A stretch of 64,000 nucleotides of DNA from Hyphomicrobiales bacterium (GTDB lineage: Bacteria > Pseudomonadota > Alphaproteobacteria > Rhizobiales > Rhizobiaceae): NCBI GenBank assembly GCA_017305935.1, contig JAFKJU010000008.1, positions 186,001-250,000 of the forward strand, in the 5' to 3' direction. The notes below the pieces were generated by a model. That model was not told where the DNA came from, did no database searches, and saw only the letters and a list, made by a program, of their open reading frames with translations. The translations under genes and the position numbers were made by a program. Below, piece by piece: positions 1-9,739 of the stretch. The first letter of the stretch is position 1. The number at the start of each line of letters is the position of its first letter.

Positions 1-1203
1 TCATCTGGAGCATGAACGAACCGGCGAAAAGCTGACGCCCTTGCCGGCCGCACCGGCCCCCCGCTCGGCGCCGACCAGCGACACCACCCGGTTGCGCCCT
101 TCGGTCTTGGCCGCATAGAGATTGGCGTCGGCGCGGACGATCGCGTCATGGACGCTGCGGTCGCCGGGTTCGGCGACTGCACAGCCGAAGCTCGCCGTTA
201 CCTGCCGGTCGATGCCGATCGCCGGCCAGCCATGCGAGGCGACGGCCAGCCGCAGCATGTCGGCGAGCACGCCCGCCTCCGTCAGCGCATAGCCCGGCAG
301 GCAGATGACGAATTCCTCGCCGCCGAAACGCGCCGCCAGCGCCTGCGCCGGCAAATAACGGGTCAGGATGGCGGCGATGGCGACCAGCACCTTGTCGCCC
401 TGCGGATGGCCGAAAGCATCGTTGATCTGCTTGAAACGGTCGATATCGCAAACGATGACCGCGCCGGAAAATCCGCCCCGCCCGCTTCGGTCGGCCAGCG
501 CCTGCTCGAAGCCGCGCCGGTTGAGCATGCCGGTCAGCGCATCGCGCTCCGCCGCATGGCGATAGCGCGCCAGCACGTCGAGCGCAACGGTGGCGAGCGC
601 CGTCAGCGCCAGCAGCAGGCTTATGGCGCTCGCCGTTGTCTGCATGATCGCCGCATAGTCGGATGTCGCAAAGTCCGCCATGTCCGCCGGCACCCGCGCC
701 AGGAGCAGGAAGATGTTGCGTAGCACGGTTTCGAGGATCACCATGCCCGCCAGCCCCAGCAACACGACATCCAGCCAGCGGCGTGGATGGCGGACGCTGA
801 GCACCAGCGGCACGAACAGCAGCAGCACGGTGACGAAATCGTTGAACAGCAGTTCGAGTTCGAGATCGCCAGCGACGAGATCGGCATAGACGGCGGCGGC
901 AAGCCCGGCCAGCGCCAGCCCGCCGCGCAGCAGCCGGTAAGTCGGGCGCCGGAAATGCTCCAGCATCGCCTGGCCATAGAAATAGAAGGCGCCGATGAAC
1001 AGCGCATCGCAGATCAGCGCCACCGCCGGGATCGGCAGCCAAAAGCGCAGAGACGGACCGGCGAAGGCCGCCGCCGCCAGCCCGTAGCCGATGCCCCAGG
1101 AAAGCGCCGGCCTTCGCTCGTAGCGCGCCACCAACAGGAAGGCGCTCCCGAAGGTCAGGAGAATGAAAGGCAGCAGAAAGGCGAAATTATCGGCGGCTTC
1201 CAT
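1..1203 (-). CDS. Membrane-bound GGDEF diguanylate cyclase
   Basis: Predicted to make cyclic di-GMP from two GTP at the inner membrane. About seven hydrophobic segments fill residues 8-220. A GGDEF domain follows from about residue 225, with the DALTGMLNRRGF entry motif and an intact GGEEF active site (RFGGEEFVI). The usual inhibitory I-site RxxD five residues before GGEEF is absent (the stretch reads PAQALAARF), so product inhibition through that site is unlikely. The stop codon is the first triplet of the window, so the gene is just complete (400 aa). ATG at 1203 is preferred because the hydrophobic N-terminus starts right after it. A GTG at 1254 is also in frame, and neither has a strong ribosome site. 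It has no conserved operon partner here. The sensory input is unknown. Confidence 0.9.
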   Translation of the reverse strand: MEAADNFAFLLPFILLTFGSAFLLVARYERRPALSWGIGYGLAAAAFAGPSLRFWLPIPAVALICDALFIGAFYFYGQAMLEHFRRPTYRLLRGGLALAGLAAAVYADLVAGDLELELLFNDFVTVLLLFVPLVLSVRHPRRWLDVVLLGLAGMVILETVLRNIFLLLARVPADMADFATSDYAAIMQTTASAISLLLALTALATVALDVLARYRHAAERDALTGMLNRRGFEQALADRSGRGGFSGAVIVCDIDRFKQINDAFGHPQGDKVLVAIAAILTRYLPAQALAARFGGEEFVICLPGYALTEAGVLADMLRLAVASHGWPAIGIDRQVTASFGCAVAEPGDRSVHDAIVRADANLYAAKTEGRNRVVSLVGAERGAGAAGKGVSFSPVRSCSR

Positions 1204-1347
1204 CGGTCGTCCCGGCTCGTCGGCGGCTCGATGCGAGCCATGCTGCACTGCCACCGTAGACCGGGCGTCTTAAGAAATGCAAAATGGCCCGCGGCAAGAC
1301 GGTTGTTGCCGCGGGGAGATCGATATCGAAATGGGACAATGGCCTTT

Positions 1348-2391
1348 TCAGTCGAGCACGATCTGCAGCTTGACGTCGTCTGGCCGGCCTTCCACCGCCC
1401 GCTCGAAAGCCTTGATCGACTCCTCGAAGGAGAAGGTTTCCGAAATCAGCGGCTTGAGATCGACGCGGCCCGAGCCGATGAGCGCGATCGCCCGCTCGTA
1501 TTGATGGGCATAGCGGAAGACCGATTCGACGCGCAGTTCCTTGGTCGACATGGTCGAGACATCGAAGGCGATCGGCTGCACCGGCATGCCGACCACGACG
1601 ATGACGCCGCCCGGACGCGGCAGTTCCATGATTGTTTCCCAGGCATTCGGCGCGCCGGAGCATTCGAAGACGACGTCGGCGCCCCAGCCGTCGGTCAGGC
1701 GGGAGATTTCCCCGGCAAGGTTCTTCTCGCGGATGTTGACGGGGATCACGCCCTGGTAGCGCGCGGCGATGTCCAGCTTCGGCTGGGCGAGATCGGCGAT
1801 GACGACGCGTGCGCAGCCGCCGGCGAGTGCGGCAATCGCCACCATGGTGCCGATCGGCCCGGCGCCGAGCACCACGGCGGTGTCGCCGGGGGTGATCTTC
1901 GCCTTGGTCGCCGCCTGCATGCCCACCGCGAAGGGCTCGACCATCGCGCCCTCGGCAAAGCTGACATTGTCGGGCAGCTTGAAGGTGTAATTGGCCGGAT
2001 GCACCACATGCGCCGTCAGCACGCCATGGATCGGCGGCGTCGCCCAGAAGGTCACGGCCGGATCGACATTGTACATGCCCAGCCGGCTCGCCTTGGAGTT
2101 CGGATCGGGAATGCCGGGCTCCATGCAGACGCGGTCGCCGACCTTGAGATGCGTGACGCCTTCGCCGACCTCGACCACTGTGCCGGCCGCCTCATGGCCG
2201 AGCACCATCGGCGCCTCGACGACGAACGGGCCGATCCTGCCATGCGTATAATAATGCACGTCAGAGCCGCAGACGCCGACGGTGTGGATCTTGATCTTCA
2301 CCTGGCCCGGACCGGTGTCGAGCGGCAGGTCGATATCGCGAAGGGAAAGTTCGTTTTGACGTTCGAGAACGAGGGCGCGGACATTTGCCAT
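1348..2391 (-). CDS. Zinc-dependent polyol (xylitol/sorbitol-type) dehydrogenase
   Basis: Medium-chain NAD(P)-dependent alcohol dehydrogenase, 347 aa, most like xylitol/sorbitol dehydrogenases that oxidise polyols to ketoses. The N-terminal GroES-like half shows the catalytic-zinc residues in [10 protein letters not shown] and GHEAAG. The Rossmann half carries [12 protein letters not shown] near residue 170. The loop that holds four structural-zinc cysteines in many relatives reads [20 protein letters not shown] here, keeping only the first cysteine. This suggests no structural zinc, as in animal sorbitol dehydrogenase. The start at 2391 has an upstream GGAGGAAC. No sugar transporter is adjacent, so the substrate is inferred from family only. 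Confidence 0.85.
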   Translation of the reverse strand: MANVRALVLERQNELSLRDIDLPLDTGPGQVKIKIHTVGVCGSDVHYYTHGRIGPFVVEAPMVLGHEAAGTVVEVGEGVTHLKVGDRVCMEPGIPDPNSKASRLGMYNVDPAVTFWATPPIHGVLTAHVVHPANYTFKLPDNVSFAEGAMVEPFAVGMQAATKAKITPGDTAVVLGAGPIGTMVAIAALAGGCARVVIADLAQPKLDIAARYQGVIPVNIREKNLAGEISRLTDGWGADVVFECSGAPNAWETIMELPRPGGVIVVVGMPVQPIAFDVSTMSTKELRVESVFRYAHQYERAIALIGSGRVDLKPLISETFSFEESIKAFERAVEGRPDDVKLQIVLD

Positions 2392-2460
2392 GATGGTTCC
2401 TCCAAATGTTCGTAACCTATACAAATTCGGCGCGAAAATCGATTCCCCTCAGGCGGATTT

Positions 2461-2832
2461 TCAGCGCGCCAGCTTGCCCTCTTCGGCCTTGTAGAAATAC
2501 TGGCTGGCCACCAGCCATCCCTTCAATGGCCGCAGCGGCGGAATACAGGTCGCAAGCATGAACGGCAGGGTGATGACCAGATGCGCCCAGAGCGGCGCCG
2601 AGAACGCCACTTCCAGCCAGACCCCGAGCAGCACCGAAGGCACGCAGGCGAAGCAGATGACGAAGAAGGCCGGGCCATCGGCCGGATCGGCGAAACCGTA
2701 ATCCAGCCCGCAGACCTCGCAGGACGGCCGCATCGACAGGAAACCCTTGAAGATATGGCCCTGACCACAGCGCGGGCAGCGTCCACGGATGCCGGTCTGC
2801 ATCGGGGGTAGAGGGGGCCACTGGCTTTCCAT
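2461..2832 (-). CDS. DUF983 family membrane protein
   Basis: Small protein of 123 aa. An N-terminal zinc-ribbon-like part carries CPRCGQGHIF and CEVCGLDYGF. Two hydrophobic segments follow, about residues 55-77 and 80-100. DUF983 proteins have no established function. They often lie near haem-copper oxidase genes in alphaproteobacteria, and a cyo operon begins 1.9 kb away here, on the other strand. The start at 2832 is chosen because GGAGAAGCCGTC stands directly before the ATG. Longer upstream readings have no ribosome site. Next downstream on the same strand is the polyol dehydrogenase, 69 nt away. Confidence 0.8.
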   Translation of the reverse strand: MESQWPPLPPMQTGIRGRCPRCGQGHIFKGFLSMRPSCEVCGLDYGFADPADGPAFFVICFACVPSVLLGVWLEVAFSAPLWAHLVITLPFMLATCIPPLRPLKGWLVASQYFYKAEEGKLAR

Positions 2833-2970
2833 GACGGCTTCTCCTGTCATTGACGGCGTATCATGCATACAATTACATGAATGATTGCAGTCAATCAAAT
2901 AGGAATTCCGCAAATCGGCGTCGATAGGCCAGATTGACGCAGCCAATGGATGCCGCACAGCGGCGGAAAC

Positions 2971-2996
2971 AAAAAGGGAGCCCGGAGGCTCCCTTG
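2971..2996 (-). terminator. Rho-independent terminator of the MFS gene
   Basis: A 9-bp perfect stem (AAGGGAGCC / GGCTCCCTT) with a 4-nt loop, followed on the minus strand by a run of T. It lies 24 nt after the MFS stop codon. Confidence 0.85.
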
Positions 2997-3019
2997 TTAT
3001 TGATCGCTGATTGACCGGA

Positions 3020-4360
3020 TCAATTGTCCTTGCGCCGTACCGGCAGGCGTTCGCTGACGAACAGCGCCAGGATGGTGCAGATCGCACCCGACAGCAGATA
3101 ATAGCCGACGAAGGGCAGGCCGAATTTGCTGGACAGCGTCAGCGCCACCAGCGGCGCGAAGCCGGCGCCGATCAGCCAGGACAAATCCGAGGTCAGCGCC
3201 GCGCCGCTGTAGCGATAGCCGAGGCTGAAGCGCGAGGAGACCGAGCCGGCCGCCTGGCCGAAGGACAGGCCGAGCACGCCGAAGCCCATGATGACGAAGG
3301 CGTCCTGCCCGCCATTGCCGGAGCCGATCAGCCACGGCGCCAGGAAGCTGAACGCCGCGATGAGGATCGCCGAAACGAAAAGTTGCGCCCGGCGGCCGAT
3401 CATGTCGGCGATCGGCCCGGAGACGACGATGGCGGCGATGCCGACCGCAGCACCTGCGACCTGCACCAAAAGGAAGGTGCTGGTCGACTGGTTGCCGAAC
3501 AGGGTCATCCACCCCAGCGGGAAGATGGTGACCAGATGGAACATGGCGAAGCTGGCGAGCGGCACGAAGGCGCCGATCAGGATATCGCGGCCATGAACGC
3601 TGACGACATCGACGACCGAGCGCGCCTCGAGCTCGTGCTGCTCGAGCAGCGTGCCGAATTCCTGGGTCATGACCAGGCGCAACCGGGCAAAGAGCGCCAC
3701 GACGTTGATGGCAAAGGCGACGAAGAAGGGATAGCGCCAGCCCCAGCTCAAAAAATCCTCGCTCGACAGGCTGGCGACCAGATAGGCGAACAGGATGCTG
3801 GCCAGCGCGAAGCCGATCGGCGCGCCGAGTTGCGGGATCATTGCATACCAGCCGCGGCGTTTGTGCGGCGCATTGAGGGCCAGCAGCGAGGCGAGCCCGT
3901 CCCAGGCGCCGCCCAGCGCGAAACCCTGGCCAAGCCGGAACAGCGCCAGCAGCGCCACCGACCACATGCCGAGCGTCTCGTAACCGGGCAGGAAGCTGAT
4001 CGCAGCCGTCGAGCCGCCGAGAACGAACAGCGCGATCGTCAGCTTGGTGCCGCGTCCGTGGCGGCGGTCGATCTCCATGAACACCACCGAGCCGATCGGA
4101 CGGGCGATGAAGGCCAGCGAAAAGATCGCGAAGGAATAGAGCGTCGCCGTCAGCCGGTCCGGCGCGAAGGGAAACATCACCTGCGGGAAGACCAGCACCG
4201 AGGCGAGTCCGTAGACGAAGAAGTCGAAGAATTCCGACATGCGCCCGATGATGACGCCGAGCGCGATATTGCCCGGCGAGACATGCTCTCCGGCATGCAT
4301 GCGGCGGGCGTCGCGTTCGAGAGCGGACGACGTCGGCCTCAGATTCGTTGCAGCGGTCAT
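3020..4360 (-). CDS. MFS transporter, metabolite:H+ symporter (MHS) type
   Basis: Inner-membrane proton-coupled uptake carrier of 446 aa with about 12 hydrophobic segments. The N-terminal IGRMSEFFDFFVYG and the loop after segment 2 (GSVVFMEIDRRHGRG) are typical of the MHS family, which includes ShiA, ProP and citrate symporters. Substrates are small organic acids or betaines. The exact one cannot be read from sequence. ATG 4360 is chosen for its GAGGAGG ribosome site. The frame stays open 86 codons further upstream, but that part has no recognisable domain. It stands alone and is followed by its own terminator. Confidence 0.85.
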   Translation of the reverse strand: MTAATNLRPTSSALERDARRMHAGEHVSPGNIALGVIIGRMSEFFDFFVYGLASVLVFPQVMFPFAPDRLTATLYSFAIFSLAFIARPIGSVVFMEIDRRHGRGTKLTIALFVLGGSTAAISFLPGYETLGMWSVALLALFRLGQGFALGGAWDGLASLLALNAPHKRRGWYAMIPQLGAPIGFALASILFAYLVASLSSEDFLSWGWRYPFFVAFAINVVALFARLRLVMTQEFGTLLEQHELEARSVVDVVSVHGRDILIGAFVPLASFAMFHLVTIFPLGWMTLFGNQSTSTFLLVQVAGAAVGIAAIVVSGPIADMIGRRAQLFVSAILIAAFSFLAPWLIGSGNGGQDAFVIMGFGVLGLSFGQAAGSVSSRFSLGYRYSGAALTSDLSWLIGAGFAPLVALTLSSKFGLPFVGYYLLSGAICTILALFVSERLPVRRKDN

Positions 4361-4715
4361 ATCGACAAACGCCTCCTCATTCAGCAATGCCAGCGTCAAA
4401 GCATCGCAGCCACGATGGTTCAACAAAGCGGAAAGCATATCAAGCCCGCTTGCGTCAAATAGTTCATCAAATTCATGCGCGCGGCAATTTGCCCGATTAT
4501 GGCGTGACTCTCTGGCGATCTGCGCGATTCCCGATATATTGGCTTTCGTCAAGCCGCGAACCCGGGCGCGGCGTGGCCAGAACTCCGGATCCAAGCGTTC
4601 CGAGAGACGATTTCGCATTGCGACAGCGATGCTGCACTGCGACCAAAGACCTCATATCCCTCGCCGCGACGATGCATTAGTCGCGGTCTGACCGATTGAA
4701 GAAGAGCTTGGACCC
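4361..4715. other. Divergent intergenic region, MFS gene / cyoA
   Basis: Gene-free stretch of 355 nt between two divergent genes, so it should hold both promoters. I see no confident -35/-10 pair, no FNR-type dyad and no palindromic repeat of the family found elsewhere in the window. Confidence 0.5.
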
Positions 4716-5855
4716 GTGAGAAGCCTGTCGAAGATTTACCGCTTTGCCCTCCTCCTGCCGCTGCTGATGCTGGCCGGCTGCAATCTGGTGGTGATGGCGC
4801 CCTCCGGCGACATCGCCGCGCAACAGCGGGACCTGATCCTGGTCTCGGTCGTCCTGATGCTGCTGATCATCGTGCCGGTCATGGCGCTGATCATGCTGTT
4901 CGCCTGGCATTACCGCCATACGAACACCGAGGCGCATTACGATCCCGACTGGCACCATTCCACGGCGCTGGAAGTGGTCATCTGGTCGGCGCCGCTGGTC
5001 ATCATCATCGCGCTCGGCGCCGTTACCTGGATCAGCACCCACAAGCTCGATCCCTACCGGCCGCTCGACCGCATCGATGCCGAGCGCCCCGTCCCCGCCG
5101 GCGTCAAGCCGCTGACGGTGGAGGTCGTGGCGCTCGACTGGAAATGGCTGTTCGTCTATCCCGAGTTCGGCATCGCCACCGTCAACGAGATGGCCGCCCC
5201 CGTCGACAGGCCGATCGATTTCAAGATCACCGCCTCCTCGGTGATGAACTCCTTCTACATTCCCGCGCTCGCCGGCCAGATCTACGCCATGCCCGGCATG
5301 CAGACCAAGCTGCACGCCGTCATCAACCAGCCCGGCGAATTCGACGGCTTCTCCGCCAATTACAGCGGCGAAGGCTTTACCCATATGCGCTTCAAGTTCC
5401 ACGGGTTCGACGCCAAGGGTTTCGACGACTGGGTGGCCCGCGCCAAATCGCAAGGCACCGCGCTCAATCGCGACACCTACCTCAAGCTCGAAAAACCGAG
5501 CGAACGCGAGCCGGTGCGCTACTATGCCAGCGTCGAGAACGGCCTCTTCGACGCCATCCTCAATCTCTGCGCCCAACCCGGCAAGATGTGCATGAACGAG
5601 ATGATGCATATCGACATGAAGGGCGGCGCAGGCAAGGAAAGCGCCGAAAACCGCGAGAGGCTGCAATACGACAACCGCCATGCCGAGCAGGGCGAGAAAG
5701 CCCCCGCCGCCACCTTCCCGGCGACCGGCCAGCCCGCCTTCAGCGACGAGAAGCCGGAGGGCACCGGCACCCAGTCCGGCGGGCACGAGGGCCATTCGAT
5801 GCCCGGCATGGATCATGGCGGCGATCCGGCCCCGGCCCAGCTCAATGCCGAATGA
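4716..5855 (+). CDS. cyoA: Cytochrome bo3 ubiquinol oxidase subunit II
   Basis: Subunit II of the proton-pumping quinol oxidase. The start is GTG. A lipoprotein signal ends LMLAGC with the lipidated cysteine at residue 22, and two membrane segments follow. The periplasmic cupredoxin domain (about residues 125-290) lacks the CuA cysteines, as expected for a quinol rather than cytochrome c oxidase. At 379 aa it is longer than E. coli CyoA (about 315). The extra C-terminus is low-complexity and ends in a His/Met-rich stretch (GGHEGHSMPGMDHGG). It is first gene of cyoABCD-SURF1, with 57 nt before cyoB. Confidence 0.96.
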   Translation: MRSLSKIYRFALLLPLLMLAGCNLVVMAPSGDIAAQQRDLILVSVVLMLLIIVPVMALIMLFAWHYRHTNTEAHYDPDWHHSTALEVVIWSAPLVIIIALGAVTWISTHKLDPYRPLDRIDAERPVPAGVKPLTVEVVALDWKWLFVYPEFGIATVNEMAAPVDRPIDFKITASSVMNSFYIPALAGQIYAMPGMQTKLHAVINQPGEFDGFSANYSGEGFTHMRFKFHGFDAKGFDDWVARAKSQGTALNRDTYLKLEKPSEREPVRYYASVENGLFDAILNLCAQPGKMCMNEMMHIDMKGGAGKESAENRERLQYDNRHAEQGEKAPAATFPATGQPAFSDEKPEGTGTQSGGHEGHSMPGMDHGGDPAPAQLNAE

Positions 5856-5912
5856 CCGCAGACTTCGTGGCGCGGCACGCGTCGAGACGACATCAATGAA
5901 CAGGTTGACCCG

Positions 5913-7925
5913 ATGTTTTCCAATCCTGACCTCGTGAAGTTCATCTTCGGCCGGTTGACGCTGGAGGCGATCCCCTATCACGAGCCGATCCTGGTGGTGA
6001 CCTTCCTCGCGGTCGCCGTCGGCGGCCTCGCGCTGCTTGCCGCGCTGACCTATTTCAAGGTCTGGGGCTATCTCTGGCGCGAATGGATCACCAGCGTCGA
6101 CCACAAGAAGATCGGCATCATGTATGTGATCCTGGCGCTGATCATGCTGCTGCGCGGCTTCTCCGACGCCATCCTGATGCGCATCCAGCAGGCCATCGCC
6201 TTCGGCGGCTCCGAAGGCTACCTGCCGCCGCACCACTACGACCAGATCTTCACCGCCCACGGCGTCATCATGATCTTCTTCGTGGCCATGCCGCTGGTCA
6301 CCGGCCTGATGAACTTCGTCGTGCCGCTGCAGATCGGCGCCCGCGACGTTTCCTTTCCCTTCCTCAACAACTTCTCCTTCTGGATGACCACCGCCGGCGC
6401 CATCGTGGTGATGATCTCGCTGTTCATCGGCGAATTCGCCCGCACCGGCTGGCTGGCCTATCCGCCGCTGTCGGGGGCCGACTACAGTCCGGGCGTCGGG
6501 GTGGATTATTACATCTGGGGCCTGCAGGTGGCCGGCGTCGGCACGACTTTGTCAGGCATCAACCTGATCGCCACTATCCTGAAGATGCGCGCGCCCGGCA
6601 TGACGATGATGAAGATGCCGGTCTTCACCTGGACCTCGTTCTGCACCAACGTGCTGATCGTCGCCACCTTCCCGATCCTGACCGGTGTCCTGGCGCTTTT
6701 GTCGCTCGACCGCTACGTCGGCACGCATTTCTTCACCAACGACCTCGGCGGCAATCCGATGATGTATATCAACCTCATCTGGATCTGGGGCCACCCGGAG
6801 GTCTACATCCTGGTGCTGCCTGCCTTCGGCATCTTCTCCGAGGTCGTCGCCACCTTCTGCGGCAAGCGCCTGTTCGGCTATGCCTCGATGGTCTACGCCA
6901 CCTGCGTGATCATGATTCTCTCCTATATCGTCTGGCTGCACCACTTCTTCACCATGGGTTCGGGCGCCAGCGTCAACGCCTTCTTCGGCATCACCACCAT
7001 GGTGATCTCGATTCCCACGGGAGCGAAGATCTTCAACTGGCTGTTCACCATGTTCCGCGGCCGCATCCGCTACGAGGTGCCGATGCTGTGGACGGTGGGC
7101 TTCATGTTCACCTTCGTCATCGGCGGCATGACCGGCGTCATGCTCGCGGTGCCGCCGGCCGACTTCGTGCTGCACAACTCGCTGTTCCTGATCGCCCACT
7201 TCCACAATGTCATCATCGGCGGCGTGCTGTTCGGCCTGTTCGCCGGCATCAACTACTGGTTCCCCAAGGCCTTCGGCTTCAAGCTGGATCCGTTCTGGGG
7301 CAAGCTGTCCTTCTGGTTCTGGCAGATCGGCTTCTGGTTCGCCTTCGGGCCGCTCTACGTGCTCGGCCTGATGGGCGTCACCCGCCGCCTCAGCCAGTTC
7401 GAGGATCCCTCGCTGCAGATCTGGTTCATCATCGCCGCCTTCGGCGCCTTCCTGATCGCGCTCGGCATCGGCTCCTTCCTGGTGCAGCTTTTCGTCAGCT
7501 TCCGCAATCGCGAGGCATTGCGCGACGATACCGGCGATCCCTGGGACGGGCGCACGCTGGAATGGGCGACCTCCTCGCCGCCGCCGGACTACAACTTCGC
7601 CTTCACGCCCGTCGTCCACGACAATGACAGCTGGTACGACATGAAGAAGCGCGGCCATGTGCGCCCTCTCGAAGGCTTCCGCCCCATCCACATGCCGAAG
7701 AACACCGGCACCGGCTTTATCCTCAGCGTGCTCAGCATCGGCCTTGCCTTCGGCCTGATCTGGTACATGTGGTGGCTGGTCGCGCTTGCCTTCGTCGGCA
7801 TCATCGTCGTCTCGATCGCCCATACCTTCAACTACAAGCGCGACTTCTACATTCCCGCCGATGTCGTCGCCGCGACCGAGGACAGCCGCACCGCGCGCCT
7901 CGCCGCCCAGCAGGGAGCGCAATGA
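5913..7925 (+). CDS. cyoB: Cytochrome bo3 ubiquinol oxidase subunit I
   Basis: Catalytic haem-copper subunit, 670 aa with about 15 membrane spans, matching the family length. Visible ligands are the low-spin haem histidine in [11 protein letters not shown], the CuB histidine and cross-linked tyrosine in [12 protein letters not shown], the CuB pair in WLHHFF, and the two haem histidines in [11 protein letters not shown]. The quinone-site Arg and Asp occur in [12 protein letters not shown]. It reduces O2 to water while oxidising ubiquinol and pumping protons. Its stop overlaps the cyoC start (ATGATGA), indicating translational coupling. Confidence 0.98.
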   Translation: MFSNPDLVKFIFGRLTLEAIPYHEPILVVTFLAVAVGGLALLAALTYFKVWGYLWREWITSVDHKKIGIMYVILALIMLLRGFSDAILMRIQQAIAFGGSEGYLPPHHYDQIFTAHGVIMIFFVAMPLVTGLMNFVVPLQIGARDVSFPFLNNFSFWMTTAGAIVVMISLFIGEFARTGWLAYPPLSGADYSPGVGVDYYIWGLQVAGVGTTLSGINLIATILKMRAPGMTMMKMPVFTWTSFCTNVLIVATFPILTGVLALLSLDRYVGTHFFTNDLGGNPMMYINLIWIWGHPEVYILVLPAFGIFSEVVATFCGKRLFGYASMVYATCVIMILSYIVWLHHFFTMGSGASVNAFFGITTMVISIPTGAKIFNWLFTMFRGRIRYEVPMLWTVGFMFTFVIGGMTGVMLAVPPADFVLHNSLFLIAHFHNVIIGGVLFGLFAGINYWFPKAFGFKLDPFWGKLSFWFWQIGFWFAFGPLYVLGLMGVTRRLSQFEDPSLQIWFIIAAFGAFLIALGIGSFLVQLFVSFRNREALRDDTGDPWDGRTLEWATSSPPPDYNFAFTPVVHDNDSWYDMKKRGHVRPLEGFRPIHMPKNTGTGFILSVLSIGLAFGLIWYMWWLVALAFVGIIVVSIAHTFNYKRDFYIPADVVAATEDSRTARLAAQQGAQ

Positions 7926-8551
7926 TGAGCGAACCGACCGTCCAGACCATCGGCGACGAAGCGCCGCAGTTCTATCTCACCGAAGACCATCATCCCGAGA
8001 GCAGCACCAGCCTCGGCTTCTGGCTCTACCTGATGAGCGACTGCCTGATCTTCGCAACCTTGTTCGCAACTTACGCCGTCGTCGGCCGCAACTATGCGGC
8101 CGGCCCCTCGCCGGCCGACCTGTTCGACCTGCCGCTGGTGGCGGTCAACACCGCCATGCTGCTGTTCTCGTCGATCACTTACGGTTTCGCCATGCTGCAG
8201 ATGGAGCGCGGCGCCAAGGCCGAGACGCTGTTCTGGCTGGCGGTCACCGGCCTGTTCGGCGCCGCCTTCCTCGGGCTCGAACTCTACGAGTTCAACCACC
8301 TGATCCATGAGGGCGCCGGTCCCACCCGCAGCGCCTTTCTCTCGGCCTTCTTCACGCTGGTCGGCACCCATGGCCTCCACGTCACCTTCGGCATCATCTG
8401 GCTGGTGACGCTGATGGTGCAGGTCTCCATGCACGGGCTGATCCCCGAAAATCGCCGTCGCCTGATGTGCCTCAGCATGTTCTGGCACTTCCTCGACGTC
8501 ATCTGGATCGGCGTCTTTTCCTTCGTCTACCTGATGGGAGTCCTCGGATGA
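7922..8551 (+). CDS. cyoC: Cytochrome bo3 ubiquinol oxidase subunit III
   Basis: Subunit III of about 209 aa with five membrane spans. Family signatures include [17 protein letters not shown] near the N-terminus and [12 protein letters not shown] and [13 protein letters not shown] near the C-terminus. It stabilises subunit I and lacks redox centres. Two adjacent in-frame ATGs (7922 and 7925) overlap the cyoB stop, and either could be used. Its own stop overlaps the cyoD ATG by ATGA, so the operon is tightly coupled. Confidence 0.97.
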   Translation: MMSEPTVQTIGDEAPQFYLTEDHHPESSTSLGFWLYLMSDCLIFATLFATYAVVGRNYAAGPSPADLFDLPLVAVNTAMLLFSSITYGFAMLQMERGAKAETLFWLAVTGLFGAAFLGLELYEFNHLIHEGAGPTRSAFLSAFFTLVGTHGLHVTFGIIWLVTLMVQVSMHGLIPENRRRLMCLSMFWHFLDVIWIGVFSFVYLMGVLG

Positions 8552-8940
8552 GCTCGAACGCACCCGCGCACCAGGATGCGCATCACGACCATGGTCATGG
8601 CCACACGGCCGGACACGGCAGCTTCAGGGACTACATGACCGGCTTCGTCCTGTCGGTCATCCTCACCGCCATTCCCTTCTGGCTGGTCATGTCCGGCGTC
8701 ATCGAAAACCGCATCGTCACCGCCGCGCTGGTGATGGCGATCGGCGCCGTGCAGATCGTCGTCCACATGATCTATTTTCTGCACATGAACAGCCGCTCCG
8801 AAGGCGGATGGACGATGCTGGCGCTGATCTTCACCATCATCATCGTCGTCATCGCCCTGTCCGGCTCGCTCTGGGTCATGCATCACCTCAATGCCAACAT
8901 GATGCCGATGAGCCCGGACATGATGCGCAACATGCCCTGA
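8548..8940 (+). CDS. cyoD: Cytochrome bo3 ubiquinol oxidase subunit IV
   Basis: Small three-span subunit, 130 aa, recognised by the [17 protein letters not shown] and HMIYFLHMN motifs of the CyoD/CtaF family. It assists CuB binding and assembly. The N-terminal 28 residues are unusually histidine-rich ([17 protein letters not shown]) and could bind metal. The start overlaps the cyoC stop. No cyoE (haem O synthase) follows. A SURF1 gene takes that position after 55 nt. Confidence 0.95.
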   Translation: MSSNAPAHQDAHHDHGHGHTAGHGSFRDYMTGFVLSVILTAIPFWLVMSGVIENRIVTAALVMAIGAVQIVVHMIYFLHMNSRSEGGWTMLALIFTIIIVVIALSGSLWVMHHLNANMMPMSPDMMRNMP

Positions 8941-8995
8941 TCCCCGGGCGGACCGACGAGGCCCGCCCTTTTCCGTCCAGACGAAACCGAGACCG

Positions 8996-9727
8996 ATGTC
9001 CGAACCGAGCGCCGCACCGGCCCGTCCCCGCCGGACCCGCCTGATCCTCGCCGCGCTCGCCGTCTTCACCGTCTTTGCGCTGGCCGCGCTCGGCACCTGG
9101 CAGGTGCAGCGTCTCTTCTGGAAACGCGACCTGATCGCCCGCATCGACGCCCGCATCCATGCCGAGCCCGCAGCCCCGCCGGCAAAGGCGCAATGGGCAG
9201 GCATCAACGCCCGCGACGACGAATACCGCCGCCTGCGCCTCGAAGGCGTTTTCGACAATTCCAGGGAAACGCTGGTCTATGCCTCGACCGAACTCGGTCC
9301 CGGCGCCTGGGTGGTCACGCCGCTGGCGCAGGCCGACGGCACCACGATCCTCGTCAATCGCGGCTTCGTGCCGGGCGAGAAACGCGATCCGGAAAGCCGC
9401 GCCGCCGGGCAGCCGCAAGGCCCCGTCACCGTCACCGGCCTGATGCGCATGGACGAGCCGGGCGGCACGCTGCTGCAAGCCAACCGCCCCGACGAAAACC
9501 GCTGGTATTCGCGCGACACCAGGGCGATTGCCGCCGCGCGCGGGCTCGCCGATGTCGCCCCCTATTTCGTCGATGCCGACGCCACGCCCAATTCCGGCGG
9601 CTGGCCGGTCGGCGGGCTGACGCGGGTCGCCCTGCCGAACAGCCATCTGATGTATGCGGTTACCTGGTATGCGATGGCCATCGGCCTCGCGGCGGCGCTG
9701 GTCCAGGTCTTCCGCCGCCGCTGGTGA
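8996..9727 (+). CDS. SURF1 family oxidase assembly factor
   Basis: Haem-copper oxidase assembly protein, 243 aa. It has the family's two terminal membrane segments (about residues 18-38, ending in GTWQVQRL, and 215-235), flanking a periplasmic domain with VNRGFVP and PYFVDAD. SURF1 proteins help insert haem into subunit I. As last gene of the cyo cluster it presumably serves the bo3 enzyme, as the SURF1q group does. It converges with acvB, 12 nt away, with no visible terminator between them. Confidence 0.92.
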   Translation: MSEPSAAPARPRRTRLILAALAVFTVFALAALGTWQVQRLFWKRDLIARIDARIHAEPAAPPAKAQWAGINARDDEYRRLRLEGVFDNSRETLVYASTELGPGAWVVTPLAQADGTTILVNRGFVPGEKRDPESRAAGQPQGPVTVTGLMRMDEPGGTLLQANRPDENRWYSRDTRAIAAARGLADVAPYFVDADATPNSGGWPVGGLTRVALPNSHLMYAVTWYAMAIGLAAALVQVFRRRW

Positions 9728-9739
9728 GCGGCGTATCCC

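Noticed and set aside
4361-4618. N-terminal extension of the MFS transporter by 86 codons
   Set aside because: The extension has no homology or signal. The ATG at 4360 has a strong GAGGAGG site and starts the known fold.
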